DNA from: Paragordius varius
Lineage: Eukaryota > Nematomorpha
Reading direction: 5' to 3'
Assembly: GCA_964247055.1 (NCBI GenBank)
Contig: OZ176052.1
Coordinates: forward strand, 6,448,001 to 6,512,000
DNA: 64,000 nucleotides
Shown here: positions 23,471-36,500 of the stretch, piece after piece
How positions within the stretch are numbered: the stretch's first letter is position 1
How the letters are laid out: each line of letters begins with the position of its first letter
The notes under the pieces: model-generated
The model's database searches: none
Told to the model about the DNA's origin: nothing
The model's input: the letters and a program-made list of their open reading frames with translations, nothing else
Program-made: the position numbers and the translations under genes

Positions 23471-24201
23471 GAATTTATGTTTCGCACCTAGTATAAGGGG
23501 TTTTCAAAAATGCAAGCCACCAAAAAATGCGCAAATGCAAACACAAGCCATGCTAGACCTGACTCTGATGTGATTACTGCTTGGTAATCTTTGTGGGAAA
23601 ATGACACCTTTGGAAGCAATGTTGGATCCGCTGATATTTGAGCAGGGCTATGCCAATTTTCGGCATTTTTAGATCCGAAGTTGAGAATTGGTTTAAAGCA
23701 CGTAGTTGACAGTTATTTTTCCTAGCGTCCAAGTTGAAGGTACAGACATGGTTACACAAAGGTAGTCGACACTTGCTGTCCAATATCCCCTAAATCGGTC
23801 TACCTTAATGGCCACACTCAATTAGAAGCTAATAAACATCTTTGCACCAAAGATAAAATCTATTAAAATAAATTCGACAATTGAATCGACATAGTCCTTT
23901 AACAATACTTTAAGGAGTAAGGACCTTAACCATGTTTGTAGGGTTGTTCATCAAATATTTTTAATATACCTAACATGCCGAAGCATTTCAGCAGGAAGAC
24001 TACACTTTTTACTAGTTATTAGACCGAACCTAGTGGAAAATTTTGATTAAATTAAATGCATATAATCCATTAAGTACAATAACACTGCTTTCAAATACTA
24101 TTTTTAAGATGAAACGTTTTAATATATATAGACAGAAACGAAATATATGTATATATATTTATTGTAAAATTAAATGAGATATTGATCACATATTGTGTAA
24201 A
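23471..24201. other. Gene-free stretch before C1QBP
   Basis: An open frame on - (23783-23574) contains Cys/His residues but matches nothing I know; it may be the upstream part of the LINE remnant. The rest, which includes the 3' flank of C1QBP, shows nothing I can name. Confidence 0.4.
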
Positions 24202-24975
24202 TTATGAAGATATAAAATTTTTAATTTTTGATAACAAATTAACGTAAAGTTTGTGCTCATACATAGAACTTAATTCAGCAATTTTATTAGCGAATTCGTT
24301 TCCCAAACCACGTTCTTCAAGCATGTTAAAAAGTTTTTCATACATTTGTTCATCCAATAAATCGCAGGATACAGCATAACAGTCGTCGTTATAGCTTCCT
24401 TCATAGAGAGAAATCTCGTCGATTCTAAATAAATCGGAATAACTTGCGGTATCAGGCGAGGTTTCACTACCGTCTTCTTCGTAATGATCTTCCATAAACG
24501 AACAATAAAAAGCTAAAATTTGGCCATTGCTTTTTTGGATTTCAATCGTATAATTTGGTTTTGAAATTGGAACTTGGTCAGTTTCGGGGGCTTGTTCAGC
24601 AGTTTCAGAAAAATTTTCATTATTTACATGATCCAATGAATTATTGACGTTAAAAATAACTTTGATATTTTCCGACCCAGAAGATTTTGTCAGCACAACT
24701 TTAGCATCTTCAAATTTGCTTGTAAAACCTTGAATCGTAGGCAAGGTACCTTTGTTTTCCAAACTTTTATTTTCATTCTCGATTTCTTCAGTCAAAAATG
24801 ATAAGAGGTCTTTATCAGCTAACGAAGCAACATTTGTTTTACATCTTACAAAATTTGATTGAACACATGGCATATACTTCAAAGACACCGATTTTAAGGA
24901 TTGATTGTTAGCCACTACTGCATTTCGAATCAAGGTGGTAAAAGAACGATTAAAAATTCTGGTTACTTTCGACAT
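24202..24975 (-). CDS. C1QBP: C1QBP / p32 (mitochondrial acidic matrix protein, MAM33 family)
   Basis: Single exon of 257 aa; human C1QBP has 282. The start MSKVTRIFNRSF is chosen because it opens a presequence of about 45 residues that is rich in Arg/Lys/Ser and lacks acidic residues, as for mitochondrial import; the frame also runs upstream but without support. Family landmarks follow: DLLSFLTEEIENENK, NIKVIFNVNNSLDH (human FNINNSIPP), an acidic variable loop, YTIEIQKSNGQ, the acidic EEDGSETSPDTASYSDLF, and the C-terminal helices ERGLGNEFANKIAELS and YVNLLSKIKNFI. The protein forms a doughnut-shaped acidic trimer in the matrix and supports mitoribosome function and RNA/protein binding. It is divergent with GMPS, start codons 155 bp apart. 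Confidence 0.95.
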   Translation of the reverse strand: MSKVTRIFNRSFTTLIRNAVVANNQSLKSVSLKYMPCVQSNFVRCKTNVASLADKDLLSFLTEEIENENKSLENKGTLPTIQGFTSKFEDAKVVLTKSSGSENIKVIFNVNNSLDHVNNENFSETAEQAPETDQVPISKPNYTIEIQKSNGQILAFYCSFMEDHYEEDGSETSPDTASYSDLFRIDEISLYEGSYNDDCYAVSCDLLDEQMYEKLFNMLEERGLGNEFANKIAELSSMYEHKLYVNLLSKIKNFISS

Positions 24976-25130
24976 GTATGATATAAACACGTGATAAGGA
25001 TATCTATGGACGAATAAACCCAACCTAAAATAAAATATATCATATTTAAATTTTCGATATATTATAAAAATTAAATTTATTATATTTTCTTTTAACTGCT
25101 GGTCCAACGTTCACACATTATTCCCAATAA
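24976..25130. promoter_or_regulatory. Shared divergent promoter, C1QBP / GMPS
   Basis: Only 155 bp separate the two start codons, so both 5' UTRs and core promoters must lie here. The sequence is very AT-rich; no motif can be assigned with confidence. The two genes are functionally unrelated housekeeping genes. Confidence 0.6.
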
Positions 25131-27338
25131 ATGCACCACGATAGAGTAGTTATTCTGGATGCCGGTGCGCAATATGGAAAAGTAAATTATTTAAATTTAA
25201 TTTACCGTTTAGCTAATAGATCGCGCTATTCGTGAATTATGTGTAGAATCTGTCATAATGCCTATGGATACACCAGCAGATTATATACATGAACATGGTT
25301 TTAAGGCTATTATAATTTCGGGTGGGCCTGGTTCTGTTTATGACCGAAACTCACCAGTATGTCATCCATCAATCTTTTCGAATGAAAATGGTAAATGTCT
25401 ACCGATATTGGGTATTTGTTATGGATTTCAAGTATTAATTTCACATAACTCTATAAGTATATCAATTATATATTTAATGGTGTGATACAAGCCACAAATT
25501 CCAGAGAAGATGGAGTTTTTCCTATAATATTGGATACTCAATCTGCTATTTACAAGTTATATTTTAATATATTTTATTTATAACTTTTATATTAATGATG
25601 TATCTTTTTTTCTATAGGGGTTTGAATTCCCATCAACAAGTGCTCTTAACACATGGAGATAGTTTAATTGAACTGGGTAAAGAGCTAAAATCAAATGCCC
25701 TTTCTGGTCAATTAGTTATAGGTAATTTTTATTTATTTCTTAACGCATTTTTTTAATTATATTATGTTCAAAAGTTTTTTGCCTTTGAATCGCAAATTCT
25801 TTACATATAATACATTGACTACTTTAAGAATATCCGATATTTTTATTTTTGTATATTCTAGAAAAGTTAGTTGTTTTACTGTATAATGTATGTTTTTATG
25901 ACTTAAGGTGGGTTTGATTTATTTAATAATTTACATTTATTTATTCAATTCGGCATATCCCCTAAAATGACCCCAGTGGGAAAAATACATGGGTCACTAT
26001 CCGCATCAATACCCTTTAGCATTTTTTTATAAAATTATAATATTAAATTTTTTTAGGTACTTATACTAATATTCAACGGGTTTTTTAATAATTAATTTTA
26101 ATTTTAATTTTTTCTTATTTTGGACTTATCACGAGAGTTTTAGAATTCAGGGCCTTATATAAAATTAAGAAAATGCATAATGATCAGCATGATCCAATTT
26201 ATATATAAACAGAAAAAGCTGTGAACGAGGGGGTGTTTATTGTAGCGGGACAGTGCAGGCTAACTTTGAAAGCTTGTAATATTTGACTTTTTAACATAAA
26301 AATTAATATTATGCATCAATAACTCTTTCATATTATATACTTGCTTCCTTCCATTTTGAATTATTGTGGAGTGATAATTATCCAATACTCTAAAAATTTT
26401 TAAAATATTTAACACTTTATTAACTTTTGCGATATTATTCTACTGTAGGATTAATAATATCTAGGAGATTGGTACAATTTTGAAAAATATGTATTTTGAC
26501 CTTTTATCATTCTTATATAAATTGTATTGTTAAAAAAACAGTAAAAATTGAAATTATACAGACAAAATTTAAAAACAAGAAGACAAATAATTTTTTCAAA
26601 ACGTTGTACTTTTTTAAACGTTAATTTTTACTGTATATGCTATTTAATTTTAATCCTAAAATATAAAAATGATTATTACCAATATACATTTTCTAATTCA
26701 TACTCTGCATTTAAAAACAATGAGTTATGATTAAAAAAATTAATTTTAAAAAGTATAGCTCTTTTTAAAAGAAATAAGTATTTTTTACATTATGTCTGTA
26801 TATTTATTTACAATGTTTGTAATTGAAATGGCTTTTAATATGATGATTATTATATGTATAAGTAACATTAATTTATTGTATATTGTAATGCAATGTAATG
26901 TAAGGTTTGGAACACGAAACTCTTCCCATTTATGGCGTGCAATATCACGTGGAAGTCGATCTTACTCCGTGTGGTCGTGAAGTTTTGAGTAATTTTCTAT
27001 TTGGTATTGCTAAATGCACACCCAATTTTACCTTACCTAATCGCGAGATTGATTGCTTAAAACAGATTACTGATCGTGTTAAGGATGGCAAAGTTTTGGT
27101 AAGATTTATTTTGACAATAATTATTGATAAAAGATTTCGAAGAAAAATTTTAGTGTTTTTTTGTAAACCTTGGAGTTAGAATTGGAATCAATCCTGGTTC
27201 CGGTTTTAAACTTAAAAATTTTGAAACATTTTTGACTTGTACAACTTTTTAGAATAACATAAGAAAAGATATCTAATAAACATTTTTATATCCTTCTTTT
27301 ATTCCGCTGCTATAATACCACATTTATGTAAAATATAA

Positions 27339-27376
<38 letters not shown>

Positions 27377-30300
27377 TTTTTATATGCCCTTTTAATTGCG
27401 CATTAAAAATGTCACATAATTTAATAAAAAATAATTTTTAGCTACTTCTGAGTGGTGGAGTGGATTCTAGCACCTGTTTAGCGTTGCTTAAAAAATGTTT
27501 ACAACCATCACAAATCATTGCTCTTCACATTGATAACGGATTTTTGAGGCATCAGGAAAGTGCATTAATAGAGAAACAATTGACTCAAATCTTACAAATC
27601 CCTATAAAAGGTCGATTGCCCTTATTTTATTTTACATAATATATTGATTTTTTTGAATATAAACTATCGTTTTGGGTTGTGAAAAGAGAGGAATAGAGAT
27701 GAATATTGGTAACATTCTTAATTATATATTTCACAATTTTAATCATTCAAGCTGTATATAGAATCAATGTTTAAAAAAATATCGCTGTCTTCGTAAAAAA
27801 ATTTGTTATTTTTGTTTTTTTAAGTTTATTTTTTTACTGCATATAAATAATGTTTGCATTAATATATATATATTTAGTGGTAAATGCCACCAATAGATTT
27901 CTCCAATATTCATTGCCTTACACAGATTTTTTTGATATGACATATCCTGGTGCCATGAAATGTTGCTTAGGTAGAATAAAATATTTTGAAGTTATTTTTA
28001 TGATGTATCAGTTATTGGGGTACATGATTTTTAAACAACTATTATATTTGTCACGGATAATGTTTTTTTATTTCATTGCCAATATTAACCTTTGTAATTT
28101 CTTTCAAATATACCATTTACAATTCAAATTTACCCTTAACAATTTAAATTAACCCTAAAAACAAATTGTGTTTTCGGACTAATATAACTCTTCATTAATA
28201 AGAAGATATGTGGCATAGTTTATTATTTTTTCAATATTATATTAATAAACGAAATTTCATTATATAAAAATATAAAAAAATTTAGGTGATTTTAATCTTG
28301 AAAAACACATAGTTTATTTTAAGATTTTGAATTGTTTAAGGGTGAATTTGAACTGTAAATGGTATACATGGAGTATAAAATGAGGCGAGTTTTTTACTAT
28401 TCACAAGCTACTTTGTGAAAAAACTAAGTTGCAAATTAGTTCGTTTTGTAAAACATTCAACTGGTCTTTGCTGTTACTTTACCAAAAGTCATCCATCCAA
28501 GACTATGGTAGCATTATGACTTTGTCGGTCGTTTTTTTAACAAAAACTATGTAATTTTTTGTCATTTTAAAAGGTAAATTTATTTCATCAAACGTTGGTG
28601 GTGTTGGAGTCGCACATCAAAATATTATGTCCTCATCTGGCCCCTCGGCAGTCAAAAAATCTACGAGTCTTACAATGGATTATTACATGGGAGCAAATGA
28701 AGATAATACTATAAAGGGTGAAAATGGTGCACGTTGTGAAAGTCCTTTTGATTCAAACATTAATTGTTGCTGTTGTTGTACTTGTTCGCCCCTTAATGCG
28801 GCAAACCAAAAAATAGGTTGGTTATATTTTTAAAAAAGTGATTTTTTTTATCCTCAAATCATCATTTGACATTAAGCGCAATTAAATAAACTTATCATAT
28901 TTTATGTACTAAAAACATAAATCAAAGTTTAATTATTGATTTTACTCTATTTCAGGGCTTATATGGGTCGCGACCCCATTTGGGGTGGCGAGTGATAAAA
29001 ATACAATTTAACAAAAAAATGTTTTTTAACTTGTAAAATTATTGTTATAAAGAAAAACAATCATCATAGATAAATATATCAGAATTAAGACGGTCAGAAT
29101 CCACTTTTGTTTTTGAAACTATAATAAAACCATTTCTATAACATTTTGTGCTAATTTCAATTTTAGATTTTTATATGTTTCAAAAATATAATCAAAATAT
29201 ATTAATTTATTTTTCTTTTATTATTGTTGGGGTGATTAAGAAACTTCTAATCATAAATGGGGTCGGGAATTACAAAAGTTTAAGAAGCCCTGCTCTATTT
29301 TATGAAAAATATCAAGTTATGACTTGGTATTTTGGCTATTATCTTTTAAGTGTAATACTTGGAAATTATCATTATTTATTGATGTATGGCGAAATCTGGT
29401 ATACTATGGTGTTTTATCTCATTATTCACACTAAAAAATCACAAAAATTTGGCAATATCATTTACCATTTTATATACTCTCTTTTTAAACTAATATAATT
29501 AAATTTACTGCATATTCAATCTTTGGAGGAATTTTGAACTACTTTATGTTATAGATTTAGGCTTTTTACACTATTAATTTTTTAAATTTCAAATTTTTAC
29601 ACTAAAAAATAAGAAATCCTTACCAGTATGGCATTTGCCTTCAAAATAAATAAATTATAATACTATTTTTCAGTTTAATTTTAAAAAGGCTGTCCTCCAT
29701 TTCAACAATTAGTTTTTATGTTTTCAAATGATAAAAACTTATTTGCTTGAATTAGATTCCAATCTCATTTGCAAAACGTTTGATTTAATTGGTCAGCTCA
29801 ATTCTTCTTACAATCAAATAGGAACGGGAACCAACGTTGTCACGAGCCCATCTAGTCCTCCCTCCAACCCAATCTTAAATAATGAAACGGGTATTTATCT
29901 ATTTACTTTAACTTATTATAATATTGTGTATGAATAAATTTTAACCTTTTTTTGGATTTTTATTTCTTTCAAAAAAAAGGTTAATCAATTTTTTTAATAA
30001 TAAATTTTATATATTTTTGAATCAAATTTTCGAAAAGATACGGAAATGTTTGCATTTTTTAATATATATTTTATATATATAGTTAAGGCCGTTTAGATAT
30101 AATATTTTTCTAACTTTACATGTCTTAAACTTTCAAACCTTTTGCATGTTTTTCAATGGTATGATTTCAATCAATCTTAATAATACAACTTTTTATTAAC
30201 TAATAATATTCAAAATATAGCTCTTTTTTGGGTTAGTTTTATTTATTTTTCCAAATTTCATTCAATTTGATGACCTTTGATTAAAAAAATGTGTAAACTT

Positions 30301-33300
30301 TCATATTAATCATTTACAAAATTTTGAACAATTACCACATAATGGTATATGTTTCTTCAATGAATAACATTTTTTTGTAAAATCTTAAAACATAATAAAA
30401 ATTATTGAATACAACTTTTGAATTACATTTTTTCGTTACGAATGATACAATTTTTATTTAATAATTAACCTGTAGATAAAATAAATGTAACTTCCACAAA
30501 TCCGCACTTAAAGATTTGCGAAGATTCAACAGGTGATAACAATAATAGAGCTCCATCCCCTCGAAATGCTAAGCATGGAAATAAGAAACATGATTTTAAC
30601 AATATAAGTATATATCTCTATTTTTATCGCAAAATACATTTATTAAGTTTATTTTTTGTATATCATCAGAAATCACCTATCATTTAATTTAAACTCCAAG
30701 ATTTATACATTTTTTGGTTATATTTAATTTAAACACCCTTAAAAGTTGGTCGTCTATTTACGGTTCTTTCGAAAAAAATCCTTTATTTAAAAATCTTAAA
30801 AAAAGTTTTATCTTATATTGTTGGTTTTAAAATATTTTATTGATCGTGGTTGACTGAATGCGAAACTGATCAATATGTCATCTATTTATTTGTCTTAGAA
30901 ATTAAGCATTGTGATTGCTGTTGTATACATCGCAATGTTATAGACAATAAGGGTGTAAGTATTGATAACATTGTTGTTCCTTCCAATCAAACGTCCAATG
31001 GTAGTTTAAATGCGGCACTTTGCACATGTTGTGCACGAAACATGAAACAAATGAAGGACGAATCCGTTAATAAACTTTCCATATCTGGAGCCGATCACAA
31101 TACTATTTCATCCACAACTTTGTTAAAGCACAGAAGTATGTTGAAGTGTTAAATTAATTAACATGTTTTGTAATATTGGTAGAAATATTTAAACATTTCT
31201 AGGATAAATGGTGTGTTATAACATATATGCATGTGGGCAATTAAATTTTTTTATAGTAACTATTTTTTATTTGCCATATATATACCATTTACAGGTCAAA
31301 TTTGAACAATTCAAATTCACCCTAGAACAATTCGAATTCACCCTAAAAATAAATTATGTGTTTTCGAACTAATATAACTTAATAATATAAAATATATCTT
31401 TATGGCATATTTTATTATTTTTAAAACAAAATGTTATTTTTTATATATAAAAATATAGGTAATTTTTAATCTTAAAAAACATAATATATTTGAGGGTGAA
31501 TTTAAATTGTTCGAGGGGGAATTTGAACGGTTCATGGGTGAATTTGAATTGTTTAAGGGTGAATATGATTGTAAATATATAGATTAATGTTGCAAACAAA
31601 AAACACCCATTAAGTGGCAAAATAACAATAATTTACCAGAACACCATTTCTTAATATTTATTTGGCGCAATTATCATTTGATAATTTAACAAATTAATTC
31701 AGTTTTTTCTAATTTATGGTAGTAAATTTAATGTTTAATATTTCCGTAATATTTTTAGCAACCTTATTTATTCGACGCTTAATTTTTATATGATAATTTA
31801 TCACTCAATTCAATAAGTTTTATACCAAAATTAAGTTATTTTTTGAGTGCATATCATTTTTTATTTAATCAGATATCCCTCCATCGCGAGCGATGGAAGA
31901 AGCATTAATAAAGCTCGGACTCGGTCAACATTGTTACAAAAATTATGATGGATCCGTTCTACTTAAACCGCTTTGCAAAGTAATTAATCCTGAAATCAAA
32001 CGTCGTATCATTGGTGATATATTTGTTCAGGTATACTTAATACAGATTTAAACAGTCGGTCTCTTCAAAATACTATCTATAATACAGTAGGCATTTCAAT
32101 GATTTCTTATTTCACACTATACTTGGTCAATTTACCACACAGTAGTGTATGGAAAAAACAATATAATGTTGAATAAACAATTTTTCCTTACTTACATTAC
32201 TACTTTAATTATTTTATTCAATATTTTGTTGTTTTTTTCCATACACTACTGAATTGCGAATGGTCCAACTATAATGTAAAATGAGCAGCCATTAAAATGC
32301 ATATTGGAATTATTAAGACATAAAAACAGCCATACTTTTTAAACCTTAATTTTTTGTATGACATATCGTTTATTTGCAAAACAAATATTTGTAAATTCAA
32401 TATTTATAATCAATTAAATTATATAATAAAGATCAATAATAAGTATGGCTGTTATTATAAAAATACTTCTCCTTTAATTTTAGGCTTTTTTCCTTATAAT
32501 TCCAAATTTTAATGTATTTTATTTAAACTTTTATATATATATATATATAAACTAATTATTTTTATATAGGTGGCCGATGAGATTATTGCCGATTTGAAAT
32601 TAGATCCAAACAATGTTTATTTTTGTCAAGGTATGTCCAATGTTTAAATTGTTACAAAATTTTCTATTATTTTGATTTTCTTACTAATAGTGTTACATAA
32701 CCATATATACAGGTACTCTAAGGCCTGATCTTATTGAGAGTGCTAGTCATTTGGTTAGCGATAAAGCTGAAGTAATTAAAACGCATCACAATGATACCAA
32801 ACTTATGCGTATGCTTAGGGCTCAGGTTTTTTTTTATTTTTTTTTTCAACATTAAATTATTGAGTTACAGTATTTTACTGAAAAAATCTCCTTTATAATG
32901 ACCCTTATTTACAAGAAAATGACTCAGTATTTGCAAATCGTCCCTTTTTTTGTTTTAGTATTAAATTTAATTTTATATAATTTTGTTGTTTTTATATTTA
33001 AATATGTTTGAACCAGGGGTGCCCAACATGCGGCCGAACAAAATATTTTGTGCGCTTGTAATGAATCTAATTTACATATACCATTTACAATTACAAATAA
33101 ATTATGTGTTTTCAGCCTAATATAACTCAGTATTATTAAGAAATAATCTTATGGCATTGTTTATTATTTTTTCAGTATTATATTAATTTTAAACATAATT
33201 TATTTATTTTTCTATATAAAAAATTATAGGTAATTTCTAATTTTAAAAAACACATAATTTATTTTAGGGTGAATTTGAATTGTTTGAGGGTGAGTTTAAA

Positions 33301-33437
33301 TTGTTTAAGGGTGAATTTGAACTGTAAATGGTATACGATATTTAATAATTTGCAAAAATATGCCTACGTTGTCTTTTTTTAATCTAATTTAAATAATTCT
33401 ATTCAAATTTGGAACTAACAAAAAGGTCAAATAAATA

Positions 33438-33501
<64 letters not shown>

Positions 33502-36500
33502 TTTGTGCTCTGAATTTTTTATAGTCTTATGTTTAGATTCTAATTTATTTTTAATATTTTTCGAATGCGGTCGTCCAATTTTTTGAGTTGAAAATGCGGC
33601 TCGTGATGACATTTGTGGACACCCCTGGTTTAACAAAAATTAAACTAATTATACGATATTTATTTCTTAACTGAATAAAAACCACTAAATTGATTAGTGT
33701 ATTCGCATTTTGCTCAAATTTCAGGAGTTGTTTTAGATCTATATATAATATCGAGAAATTATATGATAATTAGCATGATCTCCTAATTTTAAGACGTATC
33801 AAAAATGTTCTAAAGATTGTGTATGAATGTTTTTTACACACGTATTTAGGGAAAAGTTATTGAACCACTCAAAGATTTCCACAAAGATGAAGTCAGATCA
33901 CTGGCAAAAGACTTACATCTACCGCAAGAAATTGTCGAGCGCAGACCATTTCCTGGTATATATACCTATTATATTTATTTAAAGTGATTATAAAAAATTT
34001 TATTTTAAAATTATACCGTATTATAAATTATTGTTTTTTAAACTTTGAAACACTATAGAAGTTATGGACTTTAATAATATAAATATATATAATTAATCAC
34101 TCATAATTATAATAATTTTTTTTATATTACCCAATCTCTTTTTACGGTATATGTGAATTAAAGAAAAACTTTATAAATGGAAAAACACCTAAAACCGCTA
34201 AAAATGGGTTAATTATATAATTTATTTCACACTTCGGTTAATATTTTGCTTATTCATAAACCTAAGCCAAATAAATTGTAAATATTTATATTAATCACTT
34301 TAGGTCCTGGTCTTGCTATTAGAATTATATGTGCTATGGAACCTTTCATGGATAAATCGTTTACGGAAACAAACTTTATTTTAAAACTGTTGGTTCAAGT
34401 GCTTCCAGAAGAATACCACAAAATTAGCCACGTAATTCTTTATTCTTTAGCACTCTTTAATTTTAAGTTAATTTTTTTCATTCAAAGCAAACTTTTTTCT
34501 TTTAAATACATCTTTTAATCCTTAAAACGATTATTGGTTTTGTTTCAGAAATAAAAAATATTGCTTTTGAATAAAAATAAGGTATAATTGCAGATTTATT
34601 TTTGTAAATATTTATTTTTCTTTTATAAAATTTTTAGTCCAAAACTATCGTTAAAAAATTGCAAGATTCGCTTACACCAAGTGATAGACAAATGTTACGG
34701 GAGGTCATTCTAGGAAACACGGAAAATCAGACATCCAACATTAAATACTCTGCTATTTTGTTACCCATTAAATCTGTCGGTGTCCAAGTATATTTTATAT
34801 AAAAATTATATTTTTAATTTTATTTTTGCCGAACTGTTTACGGTCAAATCTTTTTTTGTAAAAAACATGGGATCGCAGCAAAAAATTTGCATTATCAAAT
34901 TGAGAAATATCACTATAGTCTGCGTAAAAAAATGTTTTTTTCTAAAACATACATAAAAAATAGCTTGATTACAAAGAAGCGTTTAAACGTATTATTTGTT
35001 CCAAAAAATATAAAACAATTTTATGCTTAGTGGTACGCTGGTATGCACCATTTAAAATCAAAAAGTTATTTAAAAGGAGTTTTATAAAACTAATTAATAT
35101 TATCCGCATTAATTAGGTTTGTTCTTCCGGTAATTTAAAAAAATCTAAAATGTTAAAAAAAAATTAATATATAATATATTTTTACCTCCTCACCGTTTCC
35201 CAGGGTGATAAACGATCATACAGTTATGTTTGTGCTTTATCATGTACGCTTTCTTCCACCACAACACCAAAAAATCTATCATTTTCACTGAGTAATGAAA
35301 AATCTCCAACATCAAAACAACATGTAAGTCCGCCTTCTGGTAACAGTATCGGTTCCCTTAATCGACCCAAGAGTCCAATTACACCAACTTTAATGCCTTC
35401 TTCAACCGGTAATAAACGTGTTTTATCCGCATCTCAACAAGCACAACAAGATTTACATCAATCTCCTTCAGTTCCCATTACAACTTCTTTACTTGTGAGA
35501 TTTTTTTTAAATTTTAAAAAATTTCATTCGCGATATTCGCGAAATAAATATTTGTTTGACCGTATTTTAAGATCATATTTTTATGGATGATTTACATATT
35601 TGTACGATATGGGTAAGATCATTTGCATATATGTTAATTGTTTATGCCGCATTGGATTTTTATAGAAAAGGCATGATGAAACTCGAATGTTAAATGATTA
35701 AACAATATTTTCAAACTAAAACAATGCTAAGTTATTATATATATTATATAAAAAATTCACCTATAATCATTAGACTTCCGATCCCAACGAAGATATAAAT
35801 TTACGAATAAGGCGAGAGAAAGATCAAATACCATTTTCTGCATCGGTTCCCTGGGATAACTTGTTTAAGTTGGCAAAAATTATACCTAAAGTTTGTCACA
35901 ATGTAAACAGGTTGGTGTTATTGTTTCATTCATGTTTATTGGTTGATTTAATGGCTTTTTATTTACTTTTTGCGTTTGTTAAGTCTATAATTAAAAGATG
36001 TTTCTTTATCCCATTTTATCTTTTTATTCACACCGTATATAGAATAGTTTATATTTTTGGACCTGAATATAAACATCCCATTACCGAAGTGGTTCCAACC
36101 TACATTACGCCCCTAACCCTAGGGTTAATACGTAAGGCTGATCATGTTGCTCACACAATATTGTCCAAATACTCAGCATCTAGTAATGCATCTAAAACAT
36201 CGAACAATGATAACACAACTCAAAACAGCTCACCTTTAAATGTGATTTCTACTACGAATGAAAGTAAGTACCGAAAATTAAAAAAAGTTCAATTATAATT
36301 AATTATTTTTTCTTTATTGACGTCGCTTTTTCTATCCTCAAACTTTTGTTGCATATAAATAGATGCGATTAACAATTCAAAAATTAGTCAAATGCCTGTA
36401 GTTTTATTGCCATTACAATTCGACCGATCACTTGACAATCTATCCATTAGTATTTCCACAAATTCTGTCACACAATCTGAAAGTAATTATCTATTTGGTT

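Larger units (their letters stand above)
33014..33627. mobile_element. hAT-like MITE H1 carrying a nested fold-back element
   Basis: The left terminus is CAGGGGTGCCCAACATGCGG and the right, reversed, is CAGGGGTGTCCACAAATGTC. Flanks GTTTGAAC (left) and GTTTAACA (right) look like a target duplication with a small change. An F1 fold-back copy is inserted at 33079-33333 with its own TA flanks, so F1 moved after this hAT copy had landed. An (AT)n(TG)n tract also lies inside. It lies in GMPS intron 13. Confidence 0.85.
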
